The notes below the pieces were generated by a model. It was not told the DNA's origin, did no database searches, and worked only from the letters and a program-made list of their open reading frames with translations. From Limnomonas spitsbergensis (lineage: Eukaryota; Chlorophyta; Chlorophyceae; Chlamydomonadales): DNA of 64,000 nucleotides. The position numbers and the translations under genes were made by a program. The stretch covers positions 5,956,001 to 6,020,000 of the forward strand of contig JAYJMM010000120.1 of assembly GCA_037349105.1 (NCBI GenBank), given 5' to 3'. This document shows positions 10,619 to 23,042 of the stretch, piece by piece. How positions within the stretch are numbered: position 1 is the first letter of the stretch; the number at the start of each line of letters is the position of its first letter.

Positions 10619-11653
10619 AGTGAGCTTGGACTATCCGACAGGGTTGTGGAGCACTGGGTGCAGCGATATAAAGATTCCGGAGCTGTCCACGTCGCACCAA
10701 AGTCCGGCAAGAAGAGGATCCTCAGCCCAGAGGCGGAGTCCCGGGCCTATGACCTGCTGCTGAGCAACCAGCATGGTGGTGCAAAAATAGTTGCACAGGA
10801 GCTTGGGACATTAGGCTTGGTCACCAGGCCAGTGGGGAAGAAGAATGTCATTCGAGCAGCCCGGAGGCACACATCGGAGATTGGAAAACAATTGAGGGTT
10901 CTGCGGGGTGCGCCTATCTAGGAAGCAGCTTTCGGGGTCAACTCGACAGAAGCGGCTGGACTTCTGCAAAGCCAGCAAGGGAAGGGACTGGAGCCACGTC
11001 CTCTTCACCGACCGGAAGAAGTTCCATTTACCTACCCAGGGGTGAAGGTGCAGCCTGTGTCCTGGGGCGTGGAGGGTGAGGGTGAGAGAGCGGTACGTGA
11101 GGCAGCCTCTCCAAATCACCCCCTGGTCCTCAACGTGTATGCGGGCATCTGCAAGTGGGGAATCAGCAAGCTTCACTTTGTGGCAGGCACCAGCAGCCAG
11201 AAGACCACCTTCAAGAACAAGAAGGGCCGGGTGGCCAGGAATATCACCACAGAGGAGTATGAGGAGGTCGTGAAGGCGACATTCCTGCCTGAGGGACAGC
11301 GCCTCTTCACCCAGCACGACATTGCTACATGGTACCTTCAGCAGGACAACGACCCTATCCACAGAGCAGCCATACCTGTGGTCAAGAGGTGGAACTCCCA
11401 GCCTGGCAGCAGCGTGGGCCTCCTTCAGAAGTGGCCTCCCAACAGCCCGGACTTGAGTCCGATCGAGAACTTTTGGGGATATATGCAAGCCAAGATGGAC
11501 GTTAAGGGCTGCAGAACTCTCCAGGAGTTTAAGGTATCCATGATCAAGGAGGTAGCAGCAGTACCCAAGGAGTACTTCTCTAAGCTGGTGGGCAGCATGC
11601 CCAAAAGGATCGTTGCATGCATCCGCATGAAGGGCGACAAGACAAAATATTGA
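10616..11653 (+). mobile_element. Tc1/mariner-family transposase, broken copy
   Basis: An N-terminal helix-turn-helix region ([19 protein letters not shown], 10622-10680) leads into a DDE domain. The first catalytic Asp lies in VLFTDRKKF (near 11003-11030), the second in QQDNDPIH (near 11340-11365) and the third position, Glu, in WPPNSPDLSPIENFW (near 11435-11475). This order is typical of Tc1/IS630/mariner enzymes, which cut and paste DNA at TA sites. The frame is broken twice: a stop at 10919-10921 goes with a shift into another frame, and a second shift near 11035 restores the first frame up to the TGA at 11653. The extreme N-terminus is missing, because the 18-bp minisatellite runs right up to the first codons. 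I saw no terminal inverted repeats around it, so this looks like a dead fragment. Confidence 0.85.
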
Positions 11654-11659
11654 AAATTC

Positions 11660-12700
11660 TTGCCACCCGCCGCTACAGCACAGGGCGGGTCATATGTATC
11701 GTAAAAACGTGGACAGGCCCAGCAGTGCAAGGAGGTTAGGTCATGACTTGATATCAGTTACACATTGACTGTGCTCTAACCTGATTGCTAGTAGTGCACT
11801 AAGACTGGTAGGCACCAACTGGCCCTTGAGATAATCAAACGCAAACACAATGGGCTTAAGGAGTCCACTTGACAGAATCACCAACTCCAATAAATTTATG
11901 TTTTGAGATAACTTGGCCATGCTGAGGGGCCTGCCTCTAATTTTTTGAGGATGTTATATTGCAGTGCTGGCCTCCATAGCTGAAGTATTACCTGCTGTAA
12001 AGCCTAGGGTTGTGGCTCTCAAACCACCGGTGTTGTTTTTTCAGCAGGGCCCATCGGGTATTCACTGTTCTTAACTTGTGAGCCTCCCCCAACTTGCACG
12101 ACCCTCCCATGAAGCGATGCAACGGCCTACTTATCGGCCTGCATGGCTGGAAATGGCAATTTTGACATCAAACCGTATCTGCAGGGCTGACCATTGGACA
12201 TTCCCATCTGGTGACAGAAACAGTTTGTCTGTTGGGAGGCTCCCGAAGCAATGCCGACTACCATAAATCATGAAACTCTGTCCAAGAACCTGAAACCAGG
12301 GCCGCTTGGGACCCTGTTCCGTGTGACTTACAGAAATCTTGGCATACAGGTAAATTCCATGCACATCCGACCAACGTTCCTCCTAGCCCCATCGGTTCCA
12401 GGGGGGTGCAGTTACCGTTAGGGGTAAATAACTTTCTAAGGCAAGTTCAGAGGCGGATAGTTTTATATATAAAAGCTGTGTCTTTGGCGCACATGTAAAA
12501 GCTGTGCCTTTGGTGCAGTTGTAAAAGCTGCAGCCCCCGAGTGACGTGTTTGGGCTGTGCTTTGTGAACCGTGGCTATATCGTAGGAGCCATGTGGTTGA
12601 GGTACGAGATGTGATCTGGACTGCTGGCACATAGGGATGCGGCCTGGTTGAAAATGGGTGGCTATCTGACGGGCCTAGGTAGTGGCTTTGGTTGTTGTCT
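11660..12700. other. No gene seen
   Basis: Only short overlapping frames on both strands. A small direct repeat around AAAAGCTGTG lies near 12470-12535. Nothing else is supported. Confidence 0.4.
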
Positions 12701-12719
12701 GTGTGGTGTGATGAACCTT

Positions 12720-12960
12720 GCACCCTTAAAACACAACCCTCCTGTGGCAGAGCTGCAGGTCAGACGGAGTGAAGCCTGAATCCTGCCCCCTTAACACACA
12801 ACCCTGATCTGGGAAAGCTACAGGTCAGAGAGGGAAAACACCTGAACCCTGCACCCGTAACACTTAAACCTCAACATGCAGTGTTTCAGGTCAGACAGGG
12901 GGAAAGCCTGAACCTGTACCCGTAAAACAGAACCCGCAACTGGCAGAGCCACAGCTGACC
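12720..12960. repeat. Degenerate tandem repeat, about 60-bp units
   Basis: Four imperfect copies share the pattern CTGAAYCCTGCMCCC, then AAMACAMAACCC, then CAGGTCAGA. They begin near 12720, 12778, 12840 and 12905. The copies differ by small indels and base changes, so the array is old. Confidence 0.6.
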
Positions 12961-13169
12961 AGTCCTGAGCAGCAGGTTCCACACCTGAATCAAAACTGTG
13001 GAAGGTGCCGATCTGTTGACCTGTGAGTGTGCACATCTGTTTCGGGTTAAGCTGCTGCAGCTGTGGTGTGTCTGGATGACAGTTGGTGCATGGCACCGAA
13101 CGCTCTGTCGAAATGTCATCGCACTTCATTCACGGGAATCTGAAGAAGGCTAGCAATTCTACCAGCACT

Positions 13170-13620
13170 CACCAACGTTACAGACAAAACGAGTTTGCGC
13201 CTACCGCAAAGATGCACGATCGTCCCTACGATGCTCTTTCGCATGTTCTGCAGTGTGAACTGTCATCTTGCAAGTTCGAAAACTAGTCAGCCGCTGGCTG
13301 CAGCGAGCAGCCCTGCCATCAAGACTAACCTGTTAAACGAGTTTGCGTTTGAAGCAGCGCAACGCCAGTGCACGTCACGTACTGTGCAATATGAACTTTC
13401 GGGGAAGAAAGTCCAAAACCAACGTGGCCGGGGCCGTGGCAGCCCTGCCACGAGTATATACAGTGCTAACAGACATGCAAGCGACTTTGCGCCCCAATTC
13501 AAAGCAACGCGCTGGCCTGTTTCTGAAATGGGGACCACTTTTCACAGCAAAACCCTCAAAATTGCATGCCCACGAAAGTACGGCTCTTTCGATCCACTTC
13601 GCGCGCCTTCGTTGCAGTGC
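13170..13620. repeat. Diverged long tandem units (about 145 bp)
   Basis: Three segments start with a (AA)CGAGTTTGCG-like motif near 13188, 13336 and 13488. The first two share further landmarks in the same order: a TGTGAACT/TATGAACT motif and CAGCCCTGCCA. The region also has overlapping plus-strand frames up to 180 aa with no recognisable domain, and I read these as repeat-derived. Confidence 0.4.
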
Positions 13621-14201
13621 ACAGTCACAAGGTCGGGAGCCACGAGATACGCCATTGGATCAGAAAACGACTGGAAAAACTGGGGCGAGCGCGAAACACG
13701 GGCCTATCAAAAAGGGTTTCGCTTTGGCGGGTGGTAACCGATGTCCGAGTGAAACCAACTGAAAACCCAAACCCTATCCCCTTTCCGTTCCTTTCAGTCA
13801 CTCGGGTACATAAAAACTTCAGAGCCAGCATGATCCACGACTCTTAGGGAGATAGATTAACCAATTTTGTGGCATGCACTGAGTACCGGTGCTGGCCTAT
13901 TGGGTCAAAGCACGTAACGGTACCTGGCCAGCTGCTGACAATTTGACATGCAACTGCATGTGGTAATAAAGTTAGGCTTAAGAGACACAAAGCTGAAGGG
14001 TCTGATGTCCACAAGAAACAAACCAAACCTACACAAAGCAAGAGATGATATTATGGCCATGAGGACCCTTGAGAGACCATAAACAAAAGATTATGCAAAA
14101 GTATTGAGCCGCTCGAACAATCACAACATTTTCATTGTCTTCAAGCATGGTAGCATTCAAGCACAGCACCGCACCAACAACAACCGATGACTCACAAACT
14201 C

Positions 14202-17200
14202 TCATTGCCTCCTAATGCTACTGGGAGTTGAAGCGCGCTTGTAGCGCCATGCCTTGCTCCACTTCGCGTCCACTTCCTGTTGCACTTGGGCATCTTCTAC
14301 AAATCTCAAGTCACCGATCTGAAGAGCATTCGCATCTTCATCATCATCTGCAGCGTCAGGGACACGTGTCAGGCATGCACAGCGTCAGAAAAGAATTTGA
14401 AGGCAGATCAGTAAGCGGCATCCATGTTTCTCTTTTCGCGACTCTGCTACATTTAAGCTACACTCTAATCGCTGACCACAGGCCCCAGTTGATGCCAGCC
14501 AAACTGCCATGGGCACCAGTTGTAGGCCGGTCCTGGTTTGGTCTCAATCGGGCATTTGGCGGCCGCGGGGCGGCCTCCCAAAGGTGACTCGTAGCCGGAA
14601 AAAATAGACGTCGCTGATGCCACACTTGGCCACAGACACAAGGTACCCTGCCTTGATCACATGGCATGGCCCCCCTCCAGCTGCTCAGCTGCCCTGCTCC
14701 ATGTCCCTCGCACCTGTCTTAATGCCCATCTTCTCTGCCAGCTGCCTGCCTTTATACTTCTTCCGACTGGGCAGCGAGGAGCGAAGTGCAGCCATCTCTG
14801 TCCGGCTCATGCCCACAACCTGGGCAGTACGGGCAGGCAATATTGAGGAATTGGCAAAGCTTGCCAAGAGGTCACACGGGATGACAAATCACACAAGATG
14901 ACAGGTCACATAGGATTACATGTCATACTTTGGATGTCAGGTCAAACGGAATATCACACGAAGGCACCCATAGACGACAAAACCGTGGACATCACAAACA
15001 TACATCATTCCCAGCGTACACAGCTGGCTGCCTCCCCCTCGAATCCACCCGTCCAGTCCCCCCATGCACATGAGAGGAGGTATCAGGTATGCAGCGCACC
15101 TGCATCGGCCTCTGCTCCTCCTGCTTGGGCGCCACATCTCCCATCAGCGACATGAGCACATCATCCTCCACACCACCCCCGCCACGGTCGCCCCGACTGC
15201 CCGGCCCAGGCCCCGCCGCTGCGCCATCCTGGATGAAGTCTCCGCCCTCAATGTACAACGACGAGCCGCCGCCTCGGGGCCGCTCGCGCCGCCGCTGAGT
15301 GGAGCTGACAATACCATCCACCTCACGCCGCCCTTTGAGCCACTCAAGCACCGTCTCGCGGTTGAGTCGATGGAGCTCCCACACTCCCCTACAGGAGGGG
15401 CATTTGGCAAATGAATGACGGTCCAACAGGCGGCTGCGGGTTCACAGTTTTGCATCGTGGCTTTATAAACTGCCTCCATGTCCCTTTGTAGGGCGCATGC
15501 AAGGGCATCTACATCATTGAGCTGGCCAGCAGCGGTGAGAGAGTGCCGAGTTTCTACGACCTTCTGAGCTGAATTTTGTGATCATTTTTAGGGTGTTCAA
15601 AAATATACACACAAAATATGCAAAAGTCTCCTTGGAAATGCTCATTTGTTGTGCTTTGGTCACAGGTCACTGGGTCAGGAGCAGGTGAGCTACCTCTTGG
15701 CTTCCCGCCAGCGGCCCCTTGTGCAGCCAGCCTTGCTCCTTCGGCCTGTGCCTTTAGGCTGGTCATGGTCTGGCCTCAATCGAGCCTTGGGCCGTCGCAG
15801 GGCGGCCCGCTGAAGGTAGACTCCCATCCGGAAAAAGAAACCCTGCTCCATGGGTCTAGGTCAGCCGTGCTCCCCTGGGTACGTGGACCCACAACACGAT
15901 GCCCTGGTTTGAAACTGATCATTCGTCATTCAAAAAATTGCTCATTAAGCACTACTCTCCAGGAATTTATTTTGTTCAAGCAGGGCCAGACTGGCAGGTG
16001 CTTCCGCATTTTGAGCCAGGGTATGCAGCCAGCCAACCGAGTGCGCATTTTGAGCCAGGGCATGTAGCCAGCCAAATAAATCCCTTCCGCCCGCCCTGAC
16101 AGCTGCATCCACGCACTTACTTGATGACGTCATCCGAGGGGAACGGCGTGCGGGCGTAGATGGACTCAAGAGTGCGCATGACCTCCGCCGGCATCCGCTT
16201 GCGCCCCTCCAGTAGCCCTGATTCCTTGCGGGCTGGACAAACGGGACAAGCAAGCGAGTCTGCCATAATCAACATTCACATAAAGCTGCCCGATACGTGG
16301 AATGCAGCAGGTGCAATTAGAGGCCCTCCCTACTGCCACCAATTCGGGGGGGGAGCAGGGGCAAGGTCCTCTACCAGTTGGGACCCAAATTAAGCGCTTG
16401 GGGCCCCCCCACCCAGGATCCCGGTGAGGTACCGGGGTACCCCCCCCGTGCTTGAGCTGCAATTTAGCTTCATCGAGGCCCACGGCCCGAAGCATCCTGG
16501 TGTAGCAAGCCCAGTTGGGCCACTAGCCATGCACCATTAGCCATACGCCATGCAAGGTTTGGTCCCAATCGGCTCGGTGGTGGCCGCCCGGCATCCCCTT
16601 AAAATGTAGGTAGTGCACGCGCTAAAATTATGTCTGACAGACAGTCCGACACCCACTGTAGAAGGGGATGAAGCCCTGCTGGTCCTCTGGGTGGGGCTGA
16701 AGGTTGACGGCAGCCTCAGCCACACGCCGCTGCTCGCTCTTGATGCGCTCCTGCTCCACCTCGGCACGGCGGCTCACCAGGATGGCCTCCCGCTCCCTGA
16801 GCAAGGCAGTGGGTGGTTCAAAGAAGAAACGTGGGGTAAGGAGCTGCCAGGTGCCTCCCGATCCGATAGTTGCACCTAAGTGTTCAGCTTCTGTAAAGGA
16901 CCTGTAAAAGACCGGGACTGTGATTCAATTTAAAACTCGACTTGTATGATTCCCTGAGCACTGTTGGGTGGGACCTCCCTCCCCAGATGCTAGCTGGCAT
17001 TGGTACAGCATCCATTCTGACGCACTGTGTGGGCCTCTGTGAAAACTCCTTTGCCCAGCTGATAATGCGGACGCGGTCCAGCCCGAGCTCCGCACCCAGA
17101 GCTTGCACCTGGCACGCATGAAAGGCAGGCAGACGCTTCAAAGGAGTGGTGTTAAGGGCTTGGCCGCCAGTAGCATCATGAGCCTCGGATACATATGGAA

Positions 17201-17786
17201 CAACCACACATACAGTTCCAGATACTGTGTCTCTGACTGCCAGTACCCAGAGAGGCAGAGGGAATGACTATGCTTCTGGGATGTCATACAACGCCACAGC
17301 GGCTACCAAAAGGAGCATGGTTGTTACAGCATCTTTGCTGCAAAAGTAGAAAGTCTGTGGCAGCTCATCTTACCTTCATTTTACGGCGGCCATCACTGGC
17401 ATAAGCCCTCTCCAGACTCTCAGCCTGCCAGGGCTCAAGCGGTTGCAGGGCGTAGGCCTGCATGCTCTTCTCCTCAGGCTTCTCCCACCAGCCTCGTTCA
17501 TCTACTTCTGCCTCTTTAGGAGCGCGTGCGAGACCCTTCCTTCCACCCTCATACTGGCCAGCTGGCCCTTCGCTGACGGCCCCAGCCAACGTCCTCCGGG
17601 CCTGCGCATAATTGTCAGAATGGAGCGGGTATGACGAGGTGATAATTTACGAGATTTACCATCAGAAATTGTCTCGTAGGTGCAGAGGCTCGTCGAGACA
17701 CATCGTCGCAAAATCGAGAGGCAACGGGTGCGGCGGGAAACCTGAGGAGCATCATCCCGCAACTGGGAGTGTATAGAGTTATGCAA
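14202..17786 (-). CDS. OCP3-like plant homeodomain protein, 8 exons
   Basis: The spliced protein resembles the plant OCP3 family (OVEREXPRESSOR OF CATIONIC PEROXIDASE 3), a homeodomain-like protein linked to defence signalling and, as I recall, to plastids. Exons with agreeing phases: 17561-17374, 17108-17026, 16796-16657, 16232-16121, 15388-15100, 14819-14714 and 14347-14202 (stop TGA). Exon 17786-17660 is tentative; it would give an Arg/Ser-rich N-terminus suited to organelle import. A first homeodomain-like helix set spans LEPWQAESLERAY to RVRIISWAKEF across 17374/17108. Next comes an Arg/Glu-rich helix. A second homeodomain-like unit (RMPAEVMRTLESIYARTPFP, then VWELHRLNRETVLEWLKGRR) is split across 16121/15388. 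The end is acidic, then basic. Three introns carry a shared dispersed repeat. The family call rests on remembered resemblance; the exon structure is stronger than the name. Confidence 0.72.
14506..14605 (+). repeat. Intronic dispersed repeat, family 1, copy 1
   Basis: Shares GGTTTGGTCYCAATCGGG, TTTGGCSGCCGCGGGGC and GGTGACTCGTA with copies at 15749, 16495, 47290 and 51385. Lies in the second-last intron position of the OCP3-like gene. Confidence 0.6.
15749..15841 (+). repeat. Intronic dispersed repeat, family 1, copy 2
   Basis: Reads GGTCTGGCCTCAATCGAGCC, then GGGCGGCCCGCTGAAGGTAG and ACTC. Lies in the OCP3-like gene intron between 16121 and 15388. Confidence 0.6.
16495..16602 (+). repeat. 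Intronic dispersed repeat, family 1, copy 3
   Basis: Reads AGGTTTGGTCCCAATCGGCT, then GGTGGCCGCCCGGC. Lies in the OCP3-like gene intron between 16657 and 16232. Confidence 0.55.
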
Positions 17787-17789
17787 TGC

Positions 17790-20700
17790 TATAGTCTGGC
17801 GTTGCGAACGAAAATTTTGCTATAGCACATTCTGCTTTGTGTCCACACAAGTTTTCCATACCCGTCCACACTTCAACGACACTTTGAGGACAAGCGGCGT
17901 CAGACGTGAGGAGAGGACTTATGCTGGGATCCAATTCTATTACACTCATTTCCTTTGATTTCACCAAGGACAAGGAAATACTTTCACGCTTCCTGCCTGC
18001 TCCACCCCCTGGCTGTATTTCCATCGCTTCCAAATTCCAATGCCATGGGGCATGGGCCACTAACCAGCATGGAGGCTGGGCACTGGGCAGTGGGGGGTAT
18101 CCCTGCTTGACTGAGAGGTCAGTGATACTTCAGGTCCCTCATGTTCAGCCGTTCCCCTTATGGTTAACTCTCCCATGCGCCTTGAGCTCACAGCCGTCTG
18201 CAAGCCCACTCGCCAGGTCGGTCCTCCTTGTTCTCCCCCATCTCGTCCCCTCAATCTTCCCTGCTGGTGATTCTCCATGGGGCCAATGGTTTCACTGAAA
18301 TCCATGTCAGAAACCCCCTGGATCCTGACCATGGAGGACCTCCTCAAGTCCTCAGACATTACCCCTTCCCCGAGTCAAATGTTAAGACATGGTTGCACGC
18401 CCCTGGTTGCACGCCTTCCCCCGTCACCCCTGGTGTCTTTCCGGACATGCACCACCGTCCACCGCCCTCTTTTTTATTGCAACGATACGAACAAAAACTG
18501 CTAAGACAGAAGGACAGATGAGACGGAAGGCACGGAGGGTAACAAAAGGGAAAACAAAAACCACTCTTAGTACTTTCACAACCCTCCTTGATAACCTGGG
18601 TGCATGCACTGCCGGGCCCGGCCATGAACACGGCCCTCACAAAGATGTCCACCCGGATCCTTCCTAGAGAACCAACTGGTCTGGTCCAACCCTGCTCCCT
18701 CCCTGAGGGGACGGGGTGTTACCAAGCTCATCCCTGTCCTCACTCCGTAAGCAGCCCCTATTTGTGATCACAGATTCAGTAGTTCAGCTCCAGCTGCCTG
18801 ACTGCCCCCCTGGTGTACAACGGGAGCACCTCTTCAATTTTTGAAGGTAGGCCCTAGACAACTATCCCTTCGCCCCGTTCACCCCGCCCTTAATAATGCC
18901 CCAGCTCTTGGCAAACTCTGGCGAGGAGCTAGTGGCCGCCTTCATGGCCTTTGGAGCATCCCTCACAACCCCTAATGCTAGGAAACCCGATGCTGGCCTA
19001 TATTACGAACCTCAATGGGGTGTTATGTAGCTGAAGCGCATAAAAAGGAACAGTGTGAGCCGCTGTCCATTTTGATGCACATCAGCTTACATGCAGCTAC
19101 AATTCAGCTACATGCCTACATCACCGCCTAGTAGCACCGAGAGGGCCTTGCTCGACGCGAGGTCAGGGCCAAGGCCCAAGATTTGTATAACGATGTTATA
19201 TTATTGTTACACAGCTCGGGTCAGTGGTTAACCCGTAATAAACCCAGAACCCACCCAACTTAGCATTGTGTGGATGCGTTCACTGCATTCCCAGGCTGCA
19301 GTTGTCTGGCTCTGGTGCCTCCTCTAGGACTTGGGCATGCAGGCTGTCTATGCCACTTGGGATCGCCCATCGTTTGTTAAAAGCACAGGCCATACTTTCT
19401 TTCCTCTTGTGCCTTCTCCCTTGACTTTCCTACCTGACTTATTGTTTGCCGACGTGGCCGAGCTCTATTTAATCGGGGCCCAGAGGTGTTACATCAATAT
19501 CTTGGGATCGCCCCCCATACCGTATGGACACACCTATCACCCTGAATATTTTAGGTCCTTAGCATCACGGGGTTAATTCCCCCGCTACTGCTTGGTGGTT
19601 GTGCGTTGGTTGCTTGCCCAGGGGGGTCACTGATTTTCACTCGCTTTCCTGGCAGATTTAGTGCATGTCCTGGTTTACCGGCGCATGTCCCATGCACTTC
19701 ACAAAAACTTCACATTAGCAACACGAGTGCCACCTGCAACTTCATCCTTCCAAACGTCTCAGACTGTAATGACGCATTCCTAAAATAGCAATCTCCATGA
19801 TGGTTCCATACGCCTCAGGGATCCGCAATCTCCAAAGAGGCTAAGACCATTCATCCCTGGGCTGTATGAGAGAGTGAGAGAGGCAATTGCCCCCAAGCTA
19901 TGCCCTTACAAGGCAGACGGCCACAATTTCGAGATGCCTACATTTTTGGCATGGATTCAGGGAAGTAGTATTCGCCTGTCCAAACAAGAGGTGGGGAACC
20001 CCAGCCATGCAACAGAAAGCCTTTTACACCCCAGGGGAAGGAAAGAGGTTGGTAGCAGAGCCCCCGGGCCAGCCGATAGCCCACCACCTTTGGTAGACGG
20101 TCTATGGTCAAGGGCCTTGGCGTGGATGTGTGTGCGTTCCCTTGCTTGACCAGATCCCCGAATCATACCGGATTCAAAGTCGAAACAAGTTTTGGCAATC
20201 GAGATTCATGAAGCATGCCCAAGAACATCAATGATGTATTACCAGGAAAACGACCAACACGTAAAACAGCACTTCACAAAAAAATGATGATCGCCCAATA
20301 ATCCGCTCACTTCATGTACAAAAATACGAAGCAGGCCTTGGATACAAACACAGACCAGCTTCATAGGAAAAGCACCTCACGGTAGTCAACATTCGGAGAC
20401 TGTCCCATGCTTCAGTTATTCAATCTAACAAAAGGCAGCGGAGAACCAATTCAAAAAATGGCGCCGTATGTATCTTAATCAATAATCAATAATCAATAAG
20501 GCTTTCGTATGGAAACCTAAGTGATAGTGAAAGGAAACCTGAATGCAGGTTGCTGTTTATTTTAGAGCACAAGGCCCCATTTCAGCTACATCACAGCCAA
20601 TCGCCGGGGGCCCAGAGCAACAAACCCTGGGCCACTGGCCATGGGCTGGTCATAATTAGGTCCTTATTGGCCCAATGGAATGTCTAAGGTGGGCCGGTGT

Positions 20701-20985
20701 GCACTGAAACCAACATAGGAGGCAGGTATGGAATGGCCACTAACAGTCAGATCTAAAGAAGAGGCAAACCTTGGACACAGAGACCGAACAAATTAACAGA
20801 TAACAGCTAACTTCATAGAAGAACACAAAAAAGTCGAAAATGGTAGACTGAACTGCACTCGGTATGAGATAACTCTTTCTTGATCATTAGCCCTATCCTG
20901 CGTTAAGATCTCAAACCTGATCCGCTTTAAAATTTGATAAAATTGATTAAACTTAACCTTCCCACCTGCCGCTTACAAACCCTAG
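17790..20985. other. Gene-poor interval
   Basis: Overlapping frames up to 130 aa occur on both strands, but none has a domain or splice-consistent neighbours. An imperfect inverted pair of the TAGCTGAA-type dispersed repeat lies near 19025-19115. Confidence 0.35.
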
Positions 20986-21003
20986 AGAGTTGTCAGCTGA
21001 CGC

Positions 21004-22055
21004 TTATCTGCGGATGATGACTTGCTTTGACATCTCAGCACACAGCTCGGGCACTGAGGACAGGTCCTTGATCCAAACCTGCGACAGGGTCTGCCCAGAG
21101 GAACGTGCCTCCTGGAGCTGCTGGATGCAGGGCGTGCACTCATCCTCCTTAATTATGGCTGCTACCGCCGACAGCAGCGTGGAGGACAGGAGGAGGAGAG
21201 GTGCTGGGAAACGGTGCGGGTGGATGGCCGGATGCGAGGCGTGTCCTCCTTGTAGGGAGCGCTGCTGTCTCTGGGCGTGCATGACCTCGTGGACTGACCT
21301 TCACAGCCGCTGTCAACATCCCGTGAATCCTGCCTGCTGCAGCTCTTTATCCCGCTCACCTGCTGTCGCCGTGAAGCTGTCCTCCCTGGGGGAGAGTGGG
21401 ATCGTCTCTGGCGATGGGACCCCAAATCCCTGTCAGCAGCTGCTAATCTCACACGGCTGCTCGCCACTTCTGTCCATGGCACAACTTGGGATTTGCGAGC
21501 GCGAGTGTTGCTGCTCAGCGATTCCAGACGGAGCATCAGCTGCATGCTCCGAGTAGACGCGAGCCTGGGGCCGATACTGTGGCGCAGGCTGTCTGGCGGA
21601 GGGAGGAGCATGGCCTCAGATCGGCGGAGCTTGCGGATCAGGGTGGTGGACAGGCTGTTCAAAGAAACCAGGCTGAATGCTGACACCATGCCTCCTGCTT
21701 CATGCCTAATTGGGGAGAGGAAGTTGCCGCTCAGCTGAGGGCTGTCAATTATGTCCTCCTCCTGAGCAATGTCACCATGCTGAGCAATGTCACCATGCAG
21801 CTTGTCTTGATCAGCTGCCAGGTAGCACTCCTGCTGAATGCTCGTCATGCGAGGGGTCCCAGAGTTCTCGGAGGCCCCGCTCGCGCTGCTGATGATTCCG
21901 CGCAGCTTCTTCATGACGCCTTGATGGACCCAGCTCCACAACTGCTTGGGGGCTGAGGCTTCGCCGGGCGGTCTGGCAGAACTGGCAGCAGTTTTGACTG
22001 AGCACTCGCTGCCCCTCTTGAACTGCAAAAGGCAATGAAGGCATATCGTGGGCAC
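21004..22055 (-). CDS. Unknown Ser/Arg-rich protein, at least two exons
   Basis: The minus strand carries a long frame from an ATG at 22055. The product has a mixed N-terminal part (LWSWVHQGVMKKLRGIISS), a run of Ser-rich sequence and an Arg/Ser-rich tail. The frame could stop at 21162. A donor in GGCTGTGAAG|GTCAGT and an acceptor in TTTCCCAG|CACC would instead join it in phase to a more protein-like C-terminus (LLSAVAAIIKEDECTPCIQQ, then WIKDLSSVPELCAEMSKQV) ending at 21004. I prefer the spliced form because that end has normal composition. A further upstream exon may start at an ATG near 22480. No family is recognised. Confidence 0.45.
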
Positions 22056-22059
22056 AGCT

Positions 22060-23040
22060 GCAGGCGTTCTGAATCAGTTCAAAACTCAGCCACTGCTGCT
22101 GAAGCCCACATCAGGTCTACATCTTAACAGGACGGTGCTGCTTAGTTCGACTGACTGCAAATGGCTAGATTTCCTGCCAAACTGTGCGTCCTGCCGAACC
22201 CCGCCCCTTGACGTGACGGATAACGTATAACACATATATATATGAGTCGTGTTCAGGCAGATCGATCTAAAGCGGATGCCTACTGCTGCCTGAGAGCGGT
22301 GGTACAGGCCAGCCAGGCGTTGGTAAACGTAGAGGGATGTATCGTAGTGTTGGTAGCGGCGAAATCCCTATTTCATGGCGTGTTCAATCAATTGCGTACC
22401 TGCTTCTTCCCGACACCTTCCAGCTGCTGTCGGCCAGGCGGATGCTGTGTGATGACAGCAGATATTGCAACGCCGGCATGCGGCATCTGCAAATACCCGA
22501 GTGAGGGTGGACTTCGGTGAAATTGGGCCGACTGATATTTGGCCACACACGACAGTGTGGTCTTTCCGGACAGATATTGGCTCTATCTGCCAGCAAGTGT
22601 GCACAAGTTCTGAAGAGCAGGCAAGGTTGTATTCCGTCCTCAGAGTGCTAATCTAGTTGGGACGAGCAGAGAAACATGGGAATAGTACCAGGACGTCTCG
22701 TGTTAAGTGCACAAATGTCGCCACCTTTCTGGTGCCCTCTGTCCTGACATTGAAGCTACAGGTTCTCAAGGTTCACTTTTCAGCCCGCCACGGTGCCGTA
22801 GTCGTGGGTACTGGCTCGTTCGCAGCCCATCCCACTTTGAATCGCGAACACATCGGAGTCTTGTCGCGCGTTGCCTCTCGAGGTTAAATTCATGACATTA
22901 TCTGATACGTTCGCGCACATTGTCCTAATGGAACCGCTGAACTGGTCTGCGCTCACAGAGCTGCATAAATGTTTCAACATAGTGAGCAGCTGTTGGGTCG
23001 TGAGCAGTCTCCAACCGCTTAACCGCTTAACCGTACCGCT
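22060..23040. other. No firmly supported gene
   Basis: A minus-strand stretch near 22480-22395 starts with ATG after an AG and ends before a GTACGC donor. It could be the first exon of the gene at 21004-22055. The rest shows only short frames. Confidence 0.3.
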
Positions 23041-23042
23041 TA

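Noticed and set aside
9030..10623. Many long frames on both strands encoding MGSKAC or LLPMQA repeats
   Set aside because: Open frames in all phases are expected from repeat units with few stop codons; nothing supports translation.
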